A stretch of 64,000 nucleotides of DNA from Quillaja saponaria (Eukaryota > Streptophyta > Magnoliopsida > Fabales > Quillajaceae): positions 7,316,001 through 7,380,000 of the forward strand of contig CM055617.1 of NCBI GenBank assembly GCA_029379385.1, given 5' to 3'. The notes beneath the pieces are model-generated. The model was not told the origin of the DNA. It did no database searches and worked only from the letters and a program-made list of their open reading frames with translations. The position numbers and the translations under genes were made by a program. Positions 12,211 through 22,633 of the stretch are shown here, piece after piece (the first letter of the stretch is position 1; each line of letters starts with the position of its first letter).

Positions 12211-12300
12211 GGCATAAACAGGAGTAGCTGCGCGAGGGAAATAGAAGCCGAGCACAGACCCTTCAGACTGCGGGTTTCAGATCATCAGCTACTTCCAGAG

Positions 12301-13581
12301 GTAGATTCTTCTTTAACTTGAAATTTTCAATCATTCATTTTTTATTATTTTTTTGCTTTGTAAATTTCCCACGATAATCTTGGTTTTTCGGCCTTACCCA
12401 TCTTAGCTATTCATTTTCTCCATGATCTATTATGACTTTTATCATTCAATTTTGTTTCATTTTTTTTTATTAAAAAGGTTAAATGTTTCTGGGTTAGTTT
12501 CATTATTGTAAAAATCGTTTCTTTTTTTTTTTTTATCTGAAAGATCTGAAACCCTTGGGTTTTTCCCAAGTACAGAGTGCTTCTTTGCTTTGTTTGGACC
12601 ATTTTTTTTTCCTTTAATTACATAAGTGCTACGGAAAACCCGATCAATGATTATCTGGGCTTGTTTTCGAAACTTCATCTTTGGTGTAGTTTGATGAAAA
12701 TATTGTTGTAACTTGTAATATGTTAATTCAATGAATCTTCACTTTGAATGGAATTATCTAATTTTAGCTGTATTATTACTAGAACTGTATCTAAGCTTGT
12801 TTACTACTGATTAGTAAGTGTTAAAGCGAGTACGAACTTCAACTTCATCTTTAACCTGCTTGAGTGCTTCATATGTTTACCTTCTTAACTTGAAAAAGTT
12901 CACAAAATTATTACCTATTTTGTAAGATGTTCTTCCTGGATCATCCTGTGGTTTCTCTTTACTTACTAGGATGCATCCATTTGTTCCATGGTATGGGAAG
13001 GTCTTATTTTAAAATTTTTGAATTAATGTTTCAGAATTGATGATAGTTGGACAATTAGCTATTGTTTGATAAAATAACAACTGTTTTGTTTTCTTGTATA
13101 TTCGGCTAATCAGGAATTTGTAATTTGGATTTATCTGGCAAAGGGAAACTTAGTTGTCCTGAAGGCTCGGATTTTAAGAAAAGGGAAAAGAGCTACTTGG
13201 ATTTTAATGAAAAGGGGAAATTGCTTAGAGAAAGGAAGTTTAATGCTATGTGGTAGTAGTAACTTCTCCACTAAATTAGAGTGTTTAAACTTTTTTTTTA
13301 CTATAGTCGTTGAATTTCATTGATGCTGTGTTTACAGTTTCTATTTCATGTAATTAGTTGGAGCTGTTTAATTACCTTTGGCTAGCATAATCTGTTCATG
13401 TGCTGGATTCTGTGCAACAACTTTAGCTCTGTTCCTTTTCTGATATTCTGTCAAATTGTCCTATAGACTGCCATTATCTGCATTTGATGTGTGCTTTCTG
13501 TGAGATGTAATATTCTTCTTATATCTTTATGGTTTTGCATGATATTTTGAGGATGTTAAAACTGATTTCTTGCAATTGCAG
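12301..13581 (+). other. Intron in the 5' untranslated region of ZRF1
   Basis: A donor CAGAG|GTAGAT at 12300/12301 and an acceptor TTGCAG at 13576-13581 bound a 1.28-kb T-rich stretch without coding frames, directly before the ZRF1 leader. Leader introns are common in plant housekeeping genes. Inferred from signals only. Confidence 0.6.
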
Positions 13582-13681
13582 ATTGGGAGTTGTCCGAGGT
13601 GTCAGTTGGAGCTGAAACTCTTCCTGAATACTGATATTGGCATATTTCATATTTCTTGGTTCTGTGAGTCTTTTATAGACT

Positions 13682-15631
13682 ATGGCTGTCCATGAAAACT
13701 TCCGGCTTATAACTTACTCACAAGAGATTCTAGATGGACAACCAATCTTTGCTTCTTCAAATTGCCTTCCTATCAAGGCTTTGAAATTAGAAGCGGCAGG
13801 GCATGCTTTCCACTCTGCTGCTCTGAAACTTCTTGGTTTTGAGGAAGATAAAACTGATGTGGACAATACTGATAAGAAAACAGTTGATAATAAGGAACAA
13901 ACATACTTTGCATCATCAGATTCGTATGGCAGCAAAGGTAAAAAGAAATCAGGTGCTGGGGAAAAGCAACAAGATCATTATGCATTATTGGGTTTAAGCC
14001 ATCTAAGATATCTTGCTACCGAGGAACAAATACGAAAAAGCTACCGCGAGACTGCTTTGAGATATCATCCTGACAAACAAGCTGCTCTTCTTCTTGCTGA
14101 GGAAACTGAAGTGGCAAAGCTGGCAAAAAAGGATGAAATAGAAAGCCATTTTAAGTCAATCCAAGAAGCATACGAGCTCTTGATTGATCCTGTCAAGAGA
14201 AGACTTTATGACTCCACAGACGAGTTTGATGATGAGATTCCCACTGACTGTGCCCCACAAAACTTCTTCAAGGTGTTTGGTCCAGCTTTTATGAGGAATG
14301 GGCGGTGGTCTGTTAGTCAACCAGTTCCATATTTGGGTGATGAGAATACTTCACTTAAAGAAGTTGATAATTTCTATAATTTTTGGTACAGTTTTAAAAG
14401 CTGGAGAGAGTTTCCACATGCTGATGAGTTTGATCTTGAGCAAGCAGAATCTCGAGACCATAAGAGGTGGATGGAAAGACAGAATGCCAAACTTACAGAA
14501 AAAGCCAGAAAGGAAGAAAATGCAAGGATACGTACTCTTGTTGGCAATGCTTATAAAAGAGACCCAAGAATACTGAGGAGAAAGGAAGAGGAAAGAGCTG
14601 AGAAGCAAAAGAAAAAGGAGGCAAAGTTTCTTGCAAAGAGGTTGCAGGATGAAGAAGCTGCACGGATTGCAGAAGAGGAGAAGCATCGAAAGGAGGAGGA
14701 GGAAAGACTGGCTGCAGAAGCTTCTCTACTTCAGAAGAAGGCAAAGGAAAAAGATAAGAAGCTCTTGCGCAAAGAGCGCAACCGTCTTCGAACACTTTCA
14801 GGCCCTTCGCTATCACAACATTTGCTTGATCTTTCTGAGGATGATGTAGAAAGTCTTTGTATGTCATTTGGTATTGAGCAGATGAGAAGTTTATGTGAGA
14901 ATATGGAGGGCAAAGTGGTTTTGGAGCAAGCAAAAGTTCTGAGAGATGCACGTAGATTTAAGAAGGATTTGGAAGATAAGAAAGATGAGAAGACTGAACA
15001 GCAGAATGGTTTTGTAAGGGCTAATGGTACTGGCCCATTAAGCAGCTCTGAGAAAAAAGAGAAACCTTGGGGTAAAGAGGAGATTGAGCTCTTGAGAAAA
15101 GGAATGCTGAAATATCCAAAAGGAACATCACGGAGGTGGGAGGTGATTTCTGAGTACATTGGTACTGAAAGGTCTGTGGAAGAGATTTTGAAGGCAACAA
15201 AAACAGTTCTGCTGCAGAAGCCTGATTCATCTAAAGCTTTTGATTCATTTCTTGAGAAAAGGAAACCTGCACAGTCCATTGCATCTCCACTTAGTACCAG
15301 AGAAGAGGAAGGCGTATCAACTTCATTGGGGTCTGAAAGCAGTGCTGCTGCCAGGATGGATAACTTGGAAGACTCTTCTGGGAAAAACACAAACAACCAG
15401 AATTCTGTCAATTCAGTTACTGAAAATGGAGATTCTTCTACTTCTGAGCAAGACGTGTGGTCTGCTGTACAAGAAAGAGCACTGGTTCAGGCTTTAAAAA
15501 CCTTTCCAAAGGAAACTAGTCAGCGATGGGAAAGAGTTTCAGCAGCAGTCCCTGGGAAGAATGTGAACCAGTGCAAGAAAAAGTTTTCACTGTTGAAGGA
15601 GAACTTCAGAAATAAGAAAAATGCAGTCTAA
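13682..15631 (+). CDS. ZRF1: ZRF1-type J-domain and double SANT chromatin protein
   Basis: One uninterrupted coding exon of 649 aa, matching the zuotin/MPP11/GlsA (ZRF) family. Residues about 98-180 are a J domain with the HPD tripeptide at 129-131, which stimulates Hsp70 ATPase. Residues about 260-365 are a highly charged Lys/Glu coiled coil (ubiquitin- and ribosome-binding region in relatives). Two SANT/Myb domains follow at about 461-507 (PWGKEEIELLRKGMLKYP) and about 590-643 (WSAVQERALVQALKTFP). The double SANT end separates plant and animal ZRF1 from yeast zuotin. Plant ZRF1 proteins read monoubiquitinated H2A, act with Polycomb complexes in development and may also work as ribosome-associated co-chaperones. 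The start at 13682 fits the family N-terminus and follows an untranslated-exon intron. Confidence 0.93.
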   Translation: MAVHENFRLITYSQEILDGQPIFASSNCLPIKALKLEAAGHAFHSAALKLLGFEEDKTDVDNTDKKTVDNKEQTYFASSDSYGSKGKKKSGAGEKQQDHYALLGLSHLRYLATEEQIRKSYRETALRYHPDKQAALLLAEETEVAKLAKKDEIESHFKSIQEAYELLIDPVKRRLYDSTDEFDDEIPTDCAPQNFFKVFGPAFMRNGRWSVSQPVPYLGDENTSLKEVDNFYNFWYSFKSWREFPHADEFDLEQAESRDHKRWMERQNAKLTEKARKEENARIRTLVGNAYKRDPRILRRKEEERAEKQKKKEAKFLAKRLQDEEAARIAEEEKHRKEEEERLAAEASLLQKKAKEKDKKLLRKERNRLRTLSGPSLSQHLLDLSEDDVESLCMSFGIEQMRSLCENMEGKVVLEQAKVLRDARRFKKDLEDKKDEKTEQQNGFVRANGTGPLSSSEKKEKPWGKEEIELLRKGMLKYPKGTSRRWEVISEYIGTERSVEEILKATKTVLLQKPDSSKAFDSFLEKRKPAQSIASPLSTREEEGVSTSLGSESSAAARMDNLEDSSGKNTNNQNSVNSVTENGDSSTSEQDVWSAVQERALVQALKTFPKETSQRWERVSAAVPGKNVNQCKKKFSLLKENFRNKKNAV

Positions 15632-16564
15632 TTGGTTGATTTGCCTAACATTTCATAAAAGTATTGGCAAATTGGGGAATTCTTGTTGGGTATGTCATTT
15701 TCTAGTTTATTTTTTAGAGATATAGCTCACTCAAGCTTTAATTGGGTGTAGGATGGGAGCGCTACCTTTGTTTTCAATCATTCAAATTTTGTTACGATGC
15801 CCTATAGATCTTATAGCTAGTATTTTTGGAGAGGAAGAGGCCGTGGATGTAGTTCCACTTCATGCTCCTTTTTTTTTTTGTCTTTTTGCATTCAAGCGCA
15901 GACTGTAGACTACTTTTATACTCTGCTACATTTATACATAGTATTCAATTAGAAGAATAGTGGACTGGTCTGATTATTAAGGCCTTAGAATACCCGTGAT
16001 GTACTAGCTTTGGCACTGAATATGCTTTCAAATAAATTTTCTGATGTTATTACCTGCTGATGTTGATCATACATTTCTGATTGTATGAGTTACTGGTTAC
16101 AACCTGCGAGTTTTGATCTTCATATTTAAATGCTTGTTGGCAAGGATACATTGTCTACGAAGTTTGAGAAAGATGTCAATGTGGCAGCAATAGTTTAATA
16201 TCTTCACGCAGAAGCATTGGATTCAGTGTTGCCTCATTTACCTCACAAGATGTTAAATGAAGGCACCGAACTGGAGAAAAATGCTTGTGAAGAGGAAGGT
16301 TATTTCATTTTTTTTTTGTTTTTTTATTCGGGGAGGGGGAAGGAGAGAAGAAATGCATCTAGGAGAGTCGATCTTGGATCTCCAAGATAACAGGGAAGGC
16401 TAAGTGCCGCAGAACCACAAGGTCCCGGCAAGGTTATTTCATTTAATGAATAACTGTTGCAAGTTAACATATTCTTGGAATTAGTGTTCCCTATCAGTGT
16501 TGATATCACAAACAAGCACTTAACACTCATCATCCAATGACAGAATCGAGAGCAAAGGGAAGAA
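15632..16564. other. Convergent 3' flanks of ZRF1 and CPSF73-I, with a SINE
   Basis: Contains the 3' untranslated region of ZRF1 (T-rich, with a T run near 15870) and that of CPSF73-I. A SINE insertion sits at 16311-16429 (own entry). Nothing else was recognised. Confidence 0.6.
16296..16444 (-). mobile_element. tRNA-derived SINE with 15-bp target-site duplication
   Basis: AAGGTTATTTCATTT occurs perfectly at 16296-16310 and 16430-16444 and brackets a body of about 119 bp. On the minus strand the body starts GCCGGGACCTTGTGG (degenerate pol III A-box region, GGCACTTAGCC), continues with a B-box-like GATCGACTC, has a C/T-rich segment and ends in an A-rich tail (T-rich on the plus strand at 16311-16327). 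Target duplication, A-rich tail and internal pol III boxes together are diagnostic of a SINE. The identical duplications suggest fairly recent insertion. Family name not assigned. Confidence 0.85.
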
Positions 16565-19500
16565 CTACGATGCAGAAAGAGGGATGGGTTTTACAGCACT
16601 TTGAATACGCCTGAATGCGGTTCTTACTCTTTCCTTAAGGCCCTCATTTTCACTCTCAACACCCCCACTTTGTTTGTCAAGCCGTGCAACATTCCCATCA
16701 ACATTTATTACCAGCTTCCCATTTTCTCCAACCTTCACGTCTCCAAAAAGTGAAACAAGGAGTGCATGAATAACCTTTTCTGCCTTTTTCTCATTCTCTT
16801 CCTCAGATTTTATGGCCTCTGATTCAACAATTAATTTGGGAACCTCCCTGTTGATATTTAAAACCAGGGCCACAATAGAGTCTGACACCATGTCACTAAT
16901 GGGATCTGACATCCAATGCAATGAGATGTGCTTCTCAGATTCCTGCTTCACTGTCACTTGCTCAGGGACTTGCAATGTTGGTACTCCGGACTCCTCATCC
17001 ACAGAAGACTCTACACTCTCATATATCTGCTTAAGACGACGGCTTAAGACACTAAAGGCACCTGAATAAGGGATAGTAATTCTCTGTGTAATGTTTGCGG
17101 TGGATAGCTGTGAGAAGATATGGAGATCATCAGGTGCCATTATCTGATATGTAAAACCTTTCTTTACTAGCAAACCACTAACTGTTTCACCAACTTCAGG
17201 GGTTTTTTCAGCCAGCTTTCCAATGGTTTTTGCCATTTTCTGCGAGTTAAAGTACATTTCAACAGACTGACAATTCTTCGGAGTAAGGATCTTTGTGTTA
17301 CGATCAGCAAACTGGGTTATAAGCTTCTGTTTGAGCCTTCCCATCTCATTAGCCTCCCCATGAACAAGAATTATGTTAGGAGGATTGAGCTCTTCCAAGA
17401 AGGCACTTGTTTGAGCAGAGTCTGCATGGGCAGAAAAGGAGATATAGTGGACCTGCATGTTGAGGGGTGCAGCAAGTCCATTCATGAGGGTGACCTCCTT
17501 TGGTTCATTGATGATGGTTTTTGCCAGGGTTCCTTCAACGACATACCCAGGTATAATACAAGCATTCTTCTTATCAGAGCACCACATATCAAATAATTGC
17601 CGTGATAATCCGCTCTGAAGCCCACCAGGACTAGCCATTACAACACATGGTCCTACATCTTTGAAAACATCGATGCTACTCAAAGCTGATATGTACTTGA
17701 AGGAGAATGGATTTGACTTCGCATTCTGGATCCTATCGTTCATGGAAAGGGTGTAAGTCTCATAAACAGTCAAACATTTTTTAGCAAGAGGAGAAGCATA
17801 ATAGATGGGCATGTTCTGGAGTTCAGGATGGTTTGCCCAATATTCATCAAGAATCAAGAGGAGCTCTTGGGCACGACCAAGGGCAAATGCTGGAATTAGG
17901 ACACGACCCCCTTGCGAAACTGTGGAGTGGATAACATCAGTGAAGCGCTTCTCTCGGGTGTGTCTAGGCTGATGGTGCTGGACACCATAAGTGGATTCTA
18001 TAATACATACATCAGGAGAGAACTCTGGGGTCTCAGCAGCACGGAGATGCCTATCTTCTTCACGTGAATAATCTCCAGTGTAGAGCACTCGAACACCAGC
18101 AATGTCAACCATAAACATAGCAGCACCAAGAACGTGGCCTGCAGTATAACACCAGAATCGAATACCATTCACTTCTACTGTTTGATGAAAATCAATCACC
18201 TGCAGTTACCAACTGTTGTTAGGAGACAATAGTCGAATTAACAACAATTTATATTTTATAGGATACAAAGGGGCACACCTATAGTATTATTACAGACTTA
18301 TTCTTTGTGAGGAAGATGAAAATAGATATAAGCAAGATGTAGACCTGGACAGGGAAGTTCATCAGTGAAAATGTGATACCTCAATAAAAAAGATCTATGA
18401 TTGCAAACCAACCTTTTTCATGTTTACATGGTATCTTGGAACAATATTACATTTCATCGCGTGACCTTGTAACCAGTTAGACATGTTGAAGTTAAGTTGG
18501 GAATTCTTCCACTGACATTAGAGCAGGCATCAAACTGGCATTCAGCCTCAGCAGGAAACAGTATTTGATCCACATTGAGGGTTATAGCATTCCTAACAAA
18601 AACAGAGATAGTTCTGCATGGGCATTCCTAAATATTGCAGTAATTCAGCCAAGAATCATCTATTTCTATAACTCTTAAAGACAAAGGTGTAAACACTGCT
18701 TAACCCGGAACAATTATAAGGTGAATGAAACCATTTACGTCTTCCTTCAACAGGATATCACAGATAGACCCCCATAAAATAAAAGGCATACTAACAGAAA
18801 GTCAGAAGCTAAATGAGAAAAACAACTTAATAACTTGGCCCATAATTTTCAAAGTATCAATAACTCAGCATCACTATCATAATTAACTCTAATCCCATAT
18901 TTGCACAAACTTTTGAGATCAATCAGGCTGCCGAACCACCTTAAAATCATTAACATGGTTCTATTTTAAGATAATTTAATACAAGGGATTGACCCCAGGA
19001 CTTTTACCCCACCAGATATAGCTCATAGCCAATAGGTATTCGTTTCTTTGAGGAAATTCTACCAGTAAGAATTTATAAAAATCAACCCCTTATTTCCCAT
19101 TAAAGCTTCAATCTAGTCAATCTAAGCCTGATACCCAAACTTTCCCTACCACTAGCGAACCACATAAACAATGATAGCTTGATTTCAAAATTTACCCCAC
19201 ATAAGCAACTCAAAAACTACAGAGTGATAAATGAAACAAAAAAGAATATACTGGACCTTGGCTTAATGATTATATATAATATGTCATAACAAAATGCAAA
19301 TATCAAAGTTAGGAACAATTGGAATTAAAGGAAGCATAAATAAAAACACACCTCAATTTTATCCATGGAGCGATTGATGTCTTGTTCATCATACAACATA
19401 TCTTCAACAGAAACCTTGCTCACTTTCACATAATCTGATAAAAGCAGCTTATAAATAGCCTTTGTTGCATATGTCATAAACACTCGTCCTTTGAATGTGG

Positions 19501-20742
19501 TCTAGTACAAAAATAGGGATCTATCAATTCCAATTAAAAAGCCTATATCATTATATAATAGTTTATTAAGAAAACTTCAAACCTTCTCCAGGAAATAAGG
19601 TAATGATGCAGCATGATCTAAGTGAAAACTGCAGGAGAAAAACATCACCTCATATCAGAATTAGTAAAAAAGAGAAGAATTTACAAACTGCAAACTGGGA
19701 GAACTGTGGAGAAACATACTAGTTTTATCCTACCCCACCAAGGGAGAAAAGGATTTTATATAAAGGCATTTCATTACCATGTACTACTAAAGAGGGAGAC
19801 CAAAAAGAAAACATCACTTCTGATTTCCAAATCCACTATGCTAACAGGTTTCAACATGTGCCATGAAGAATAGGGAAACACAAAAATGAATAACATTCAA
19901 GATGTATAAAAAGTCTCCCAGTGTAAGATGGAGCAAGTTGATAATAATCATGTTAAGCAGGAAAGCTCTCTTTTCCAAGTTCAACTGTAGTTTGCAGAGA
20001 ATTAAAGGTGACAACATTGGTAAATCTCTAATCAGCAAGAGTACATAAAGTGAGTATATTACTCAAATATTGCTAAGACCTAAAGGAAAACGCAGGATTT
20101 ATCATACTAAGGCTTCAACAGATATTCAACTGGTGAAGTACCACCATTCCACTCAACCAAAACCGCCAGGTAATAACTATGTTTTCTTTGTGTGTAACTA
20201 ATACCCACTAATTATGTCACCGACAGAACATGTACTACCCAAAAGAATTTTGAGGCTACAGCAGTGAACTTTCAGCAAAATTCAAGCTTTTTTCTTCAAT
20301 TCAGAGTGGTGAACTAATACAAGAGTTTCCCCCACGACAAAAACCGAACCCATGTAACAAAGTTTAAGAAATGCGTAAAAACACAAAGTGTAAAGGGACA
20401 CGTACTGGGTAATGAGAAGTACATCAACTGTTGAAGGATCAATCTCGTCGAAGTATGGCAAAGCAGCCATACCTGAGTAAGCTGGATGTATTCCACAATC
20501 AAACTATAATAAGGGAAAACTAATAGTTACCACACCTGAACAAAAAGGATAAATATGAAGAAAAAGCTCACATAGTAATAATGTTATACCAAAATAGTTT
20601 TGCCTCTGTAGGACATGTAGACGCAAGACCGACCCACTTCATTTCCAGCTCCCAATGGGGTTACAATCATTTGATCCTCTTCTCTATTCACAGATGAGTC
20701 ACGTCTCTTGAGAGAAGAAGGTGGCTGTCCTGTTGAAGCCAT
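16565..20742 (-). CDS. CPSF73-I: Cleavage and polyadenylation specificity factor 73 kDa subunit I
   Basis: Exons 20590-20742, 20406-20503, 19583-19628, 19352-19501 and 16565-18199 join in phase to 693 aa, the usual length. This is the metallo-beta-lactamase/beta-CASP endonuclease that cuts pre-mRNA before polyadenylation. The zinc motif HFHLDH (residues 84-89) is built across the exon 2/3 junction (CA|T); GHVLGAAMF and [10 protein letters not shown] supply further metal ligands; the beta-CASP block has [12 protein letters not shown] and [15 protein letters not shown] and VHGEANEM close the catalytic core. The C-terminal third is the CPSF100-binding region. All catalytic residues I can identify are present. 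Exon 5 begins with GTG (Val) after CAG, so the start is the ATG at 20742 and not a downstream frame. tRNA-Arg lies 270 bp upstream. Confidence 0.96.
18985..19030 (-). mobile_element. Possible tRNA-like SINE fragment in CPSF73-I intron
   Basis: Read on the minus strand, the segment contains TGAGCTATATCTGG (A-box-like) followed about 17 bases later by GGGGTCAATCCC (B-box-like), the spacing of a tRNA-derived pol III promoter. I see no clear tail or target duplication, so it is an old fragment if it is a SINE at all. Confidence 0.35.
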
Positions 20743-21004
20743 TGTTGGCTTTCAATCCAACTGCGTAAGTGGAAAACAGTTGGTCATTAAATTTCAGCTC
20801 AAAGCTTCAATCTTTTATTTAAAATATATATTCTGCAAATAAAATTGAATTAATACATAGTAATGGAAGTTACGGTCGAGAGATTTCTGAGAATGCAGAG
20901 GCAGAAGGAGAGAGAAAAAGATTCAAACCCTAATTTGAAAATGCTTCAGATTAAATAAACATACAAACCAAGGAAACTAGTAATGGGAAAAACAAAAAGG
21001 CAAT

Positions 21005-21012
21005 AAAAAAAA
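21005..21012 (-). terminator. RNA polymerase III terminator of tRNA-Arg
   Basis: An uninterrupted run of eight T on the minus strand begins three bases after the tRNA 3' end, as expected for pol III termination. Confidence 0.8.
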
Positions 21013-21014
21013 CC

Positions 21015-21087
21015 GACCACAGTGGGAGTCGAACCCACGACCTTCTGATCCGAAGTCAGACGCGCTAATCCACTGCGCTATGCGGTC
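21015..21087 (-). tRNA. tRNA-Arg (anticodon TCG)
   Basis: 73 nt without intron. The 5' strand GACCGCA pairs with the 3' strand TGTGGTC (one G-T pair). The D arm contains the A box TAGCGCAGTGG, the anticodon arm is TCTGA-CTTCGGA-TCAGA, giving TCG, and the T arm contains GGTTCGACTCC (B box). CCA is not encoded, as in nuclear genes. It reads Arg CGA codons, with wobble extension possible. It is followed at once by a T8 terminator. Confidence 0.97.
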
Positions 21088-22512
21088 CTTACAAGAGCAG
21101 AACTATTGTTATATATTAAAAACTTTAGAGGCCAAAGTTCGTCAAATGCTTAGAGTTATAAGCTATGGTCGTCTCATTTGGGCTCTTAAGTCCTGTTTTG
21201 TTTTGTTTTTAAAACAGTTTTTAATATTTAAAAAAATAAAAATACAACAAATTTTTTGTCTTTTTTATGTCTCACAATATTTTCCGTCAACGTCCACTCA
21301 ATTAAACAGAACCAAGAATTGAAATAAAATTCAAATAATATTCATTTGAATGTTTAGTATTCAAATTAGATTAGAATAATATTCAATTACATTGTTTTTG
21401 GTAAACATATTCAATCGATATTTAATTATAGTCGATTCAAAATCTAATCTTATTTAACATATCTACTAAAACATTATTGAAGACGTTTTTATTAGATGGT
21501 GTACATGCACATAGCAAATATAATGCAGTTTACTTATCAAAGATAGTGTTTTTAGACATTGGTTTTCCTGTAGAAGTAAGCCATGACCGCTAGGAGCAAC
21601 CCAGAGAACTTCTGAACCGGAAATGATGGGAAATCACAGAAAACGAACAAGTAGCCATTTCCATAACTAGCATCAAGTAATTAGGTTTTGCATATAGATA
21701 TCCCTGTCACTAAAATTACCCTAGATAAGGAAAATATAAAAAGAAAGTCACATCACAGCTCAGCAACATAATTTACTAAGAAACGTGGTGGTTTAGCTCT
21801 CAAAGTATAAGACTAATATTGCTACTTTGGGAGTCTGAGACAACTGGCTGAATATGTGCCGATAAGCAATGGAGAGGGGAATGCAGGGGAGAATTATCAA
21901 GTTGCTTTGAATCTTGGTTCAGAGAACATTTGAAAATCATATCAATATTTTCCCTGCAGAGACAAATAAACATGTTATCATTACACTTTCAGAGAAAAGA
22001 ACGATAATGACAGGTTTTCTAACAATATTAGTACAAAAATCACCAGTATATCCATTTACACATTTCAATTAGAGTTTAAAATATTGATTTGAACATCTGA
22101 TTCTGAAATCACGAAAGTCCATAAGATCAGTATTTTGTATATCAATATTCCTTTATTAAAAAAATGTGCAGTTCGTGATCAACAGAACTTAACTCCAGTT
22201 TAATGTGCAGATACCATTGTTCTCTATTCCAGCATTTCCCATCCAGACACGAGATGTTACAAACCTTACCACCAGCAAGCTTTCTTAACTATATCTAGGG
22301 AAGTTGCACATACAATAGCAGGAGCAGGATTTGTCCATAGATATAGGAGTAAAATTTCACATTATCTATCCCGGTATAGTATCACTCAGAAAGTACATAG
22401 AAGAGAAAAGGCAAAAGCCATTTGTATTCTAGGCTTCTGGCTGCCCAAACGTAAAAACACTCTACGAGTTAAAAGATATAACCTGATTTATAGAAAACAA
22501 ATTCCTTACCTG
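21088..22512. other. tRNA upstream flank and 3' region of the MORF gene
   Basis: 21088-21560 is AT-rich intergenic sequence. The rest fits the 3' untranslated part of the minus-strand MORF gene: a donor CAG|GTAAGG right after the downstream TAA at 22513-22515, and an acceptor CTCTGCAG around 21957-21964, suggest a 3'-UTR intron. No other coding frame was recognised. Confidence 0.5.
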
Positions 22513-22633
22513 TTAACTTCCTGTTTGTCCAAGAGGTGGGTTATTCAATTGCTCACCTTGTGCATTCCTATGTTCTTCTTGCAGTCCAGGAGAATTGTCT
22601 GAGGGCTGACTATGTCCAGGTGCATCAGGATTT

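Larger units (their letters stand above)
10819..12300. other. Divergent promoter region, MRS2-4 (-) and ZRF1 (+)
   Basis: Contains the leader of MRS2-4 and the promoter and first untranslated exon of ZRF1. The middle part (11260-11550) is built from small tandem repeats (listed separately). The segment 11810-11930 is more GC-rich than its surroundings but matches nothing I recognise. Confidence 0.6.

Noticed and set aside
14493..14951. 152-codon minus-strand open frame
   Set aside because: Another antisense shadow of the ZRF1 charged region.
14731..15411. 226-codon minus-strand open frame
   Set aside because: Lies antisense inside the ZRF1 coding exon; the Ser/Leu-rich product is the mirror of the Lys/Glu-rich sense strand and has no homology I recognise.
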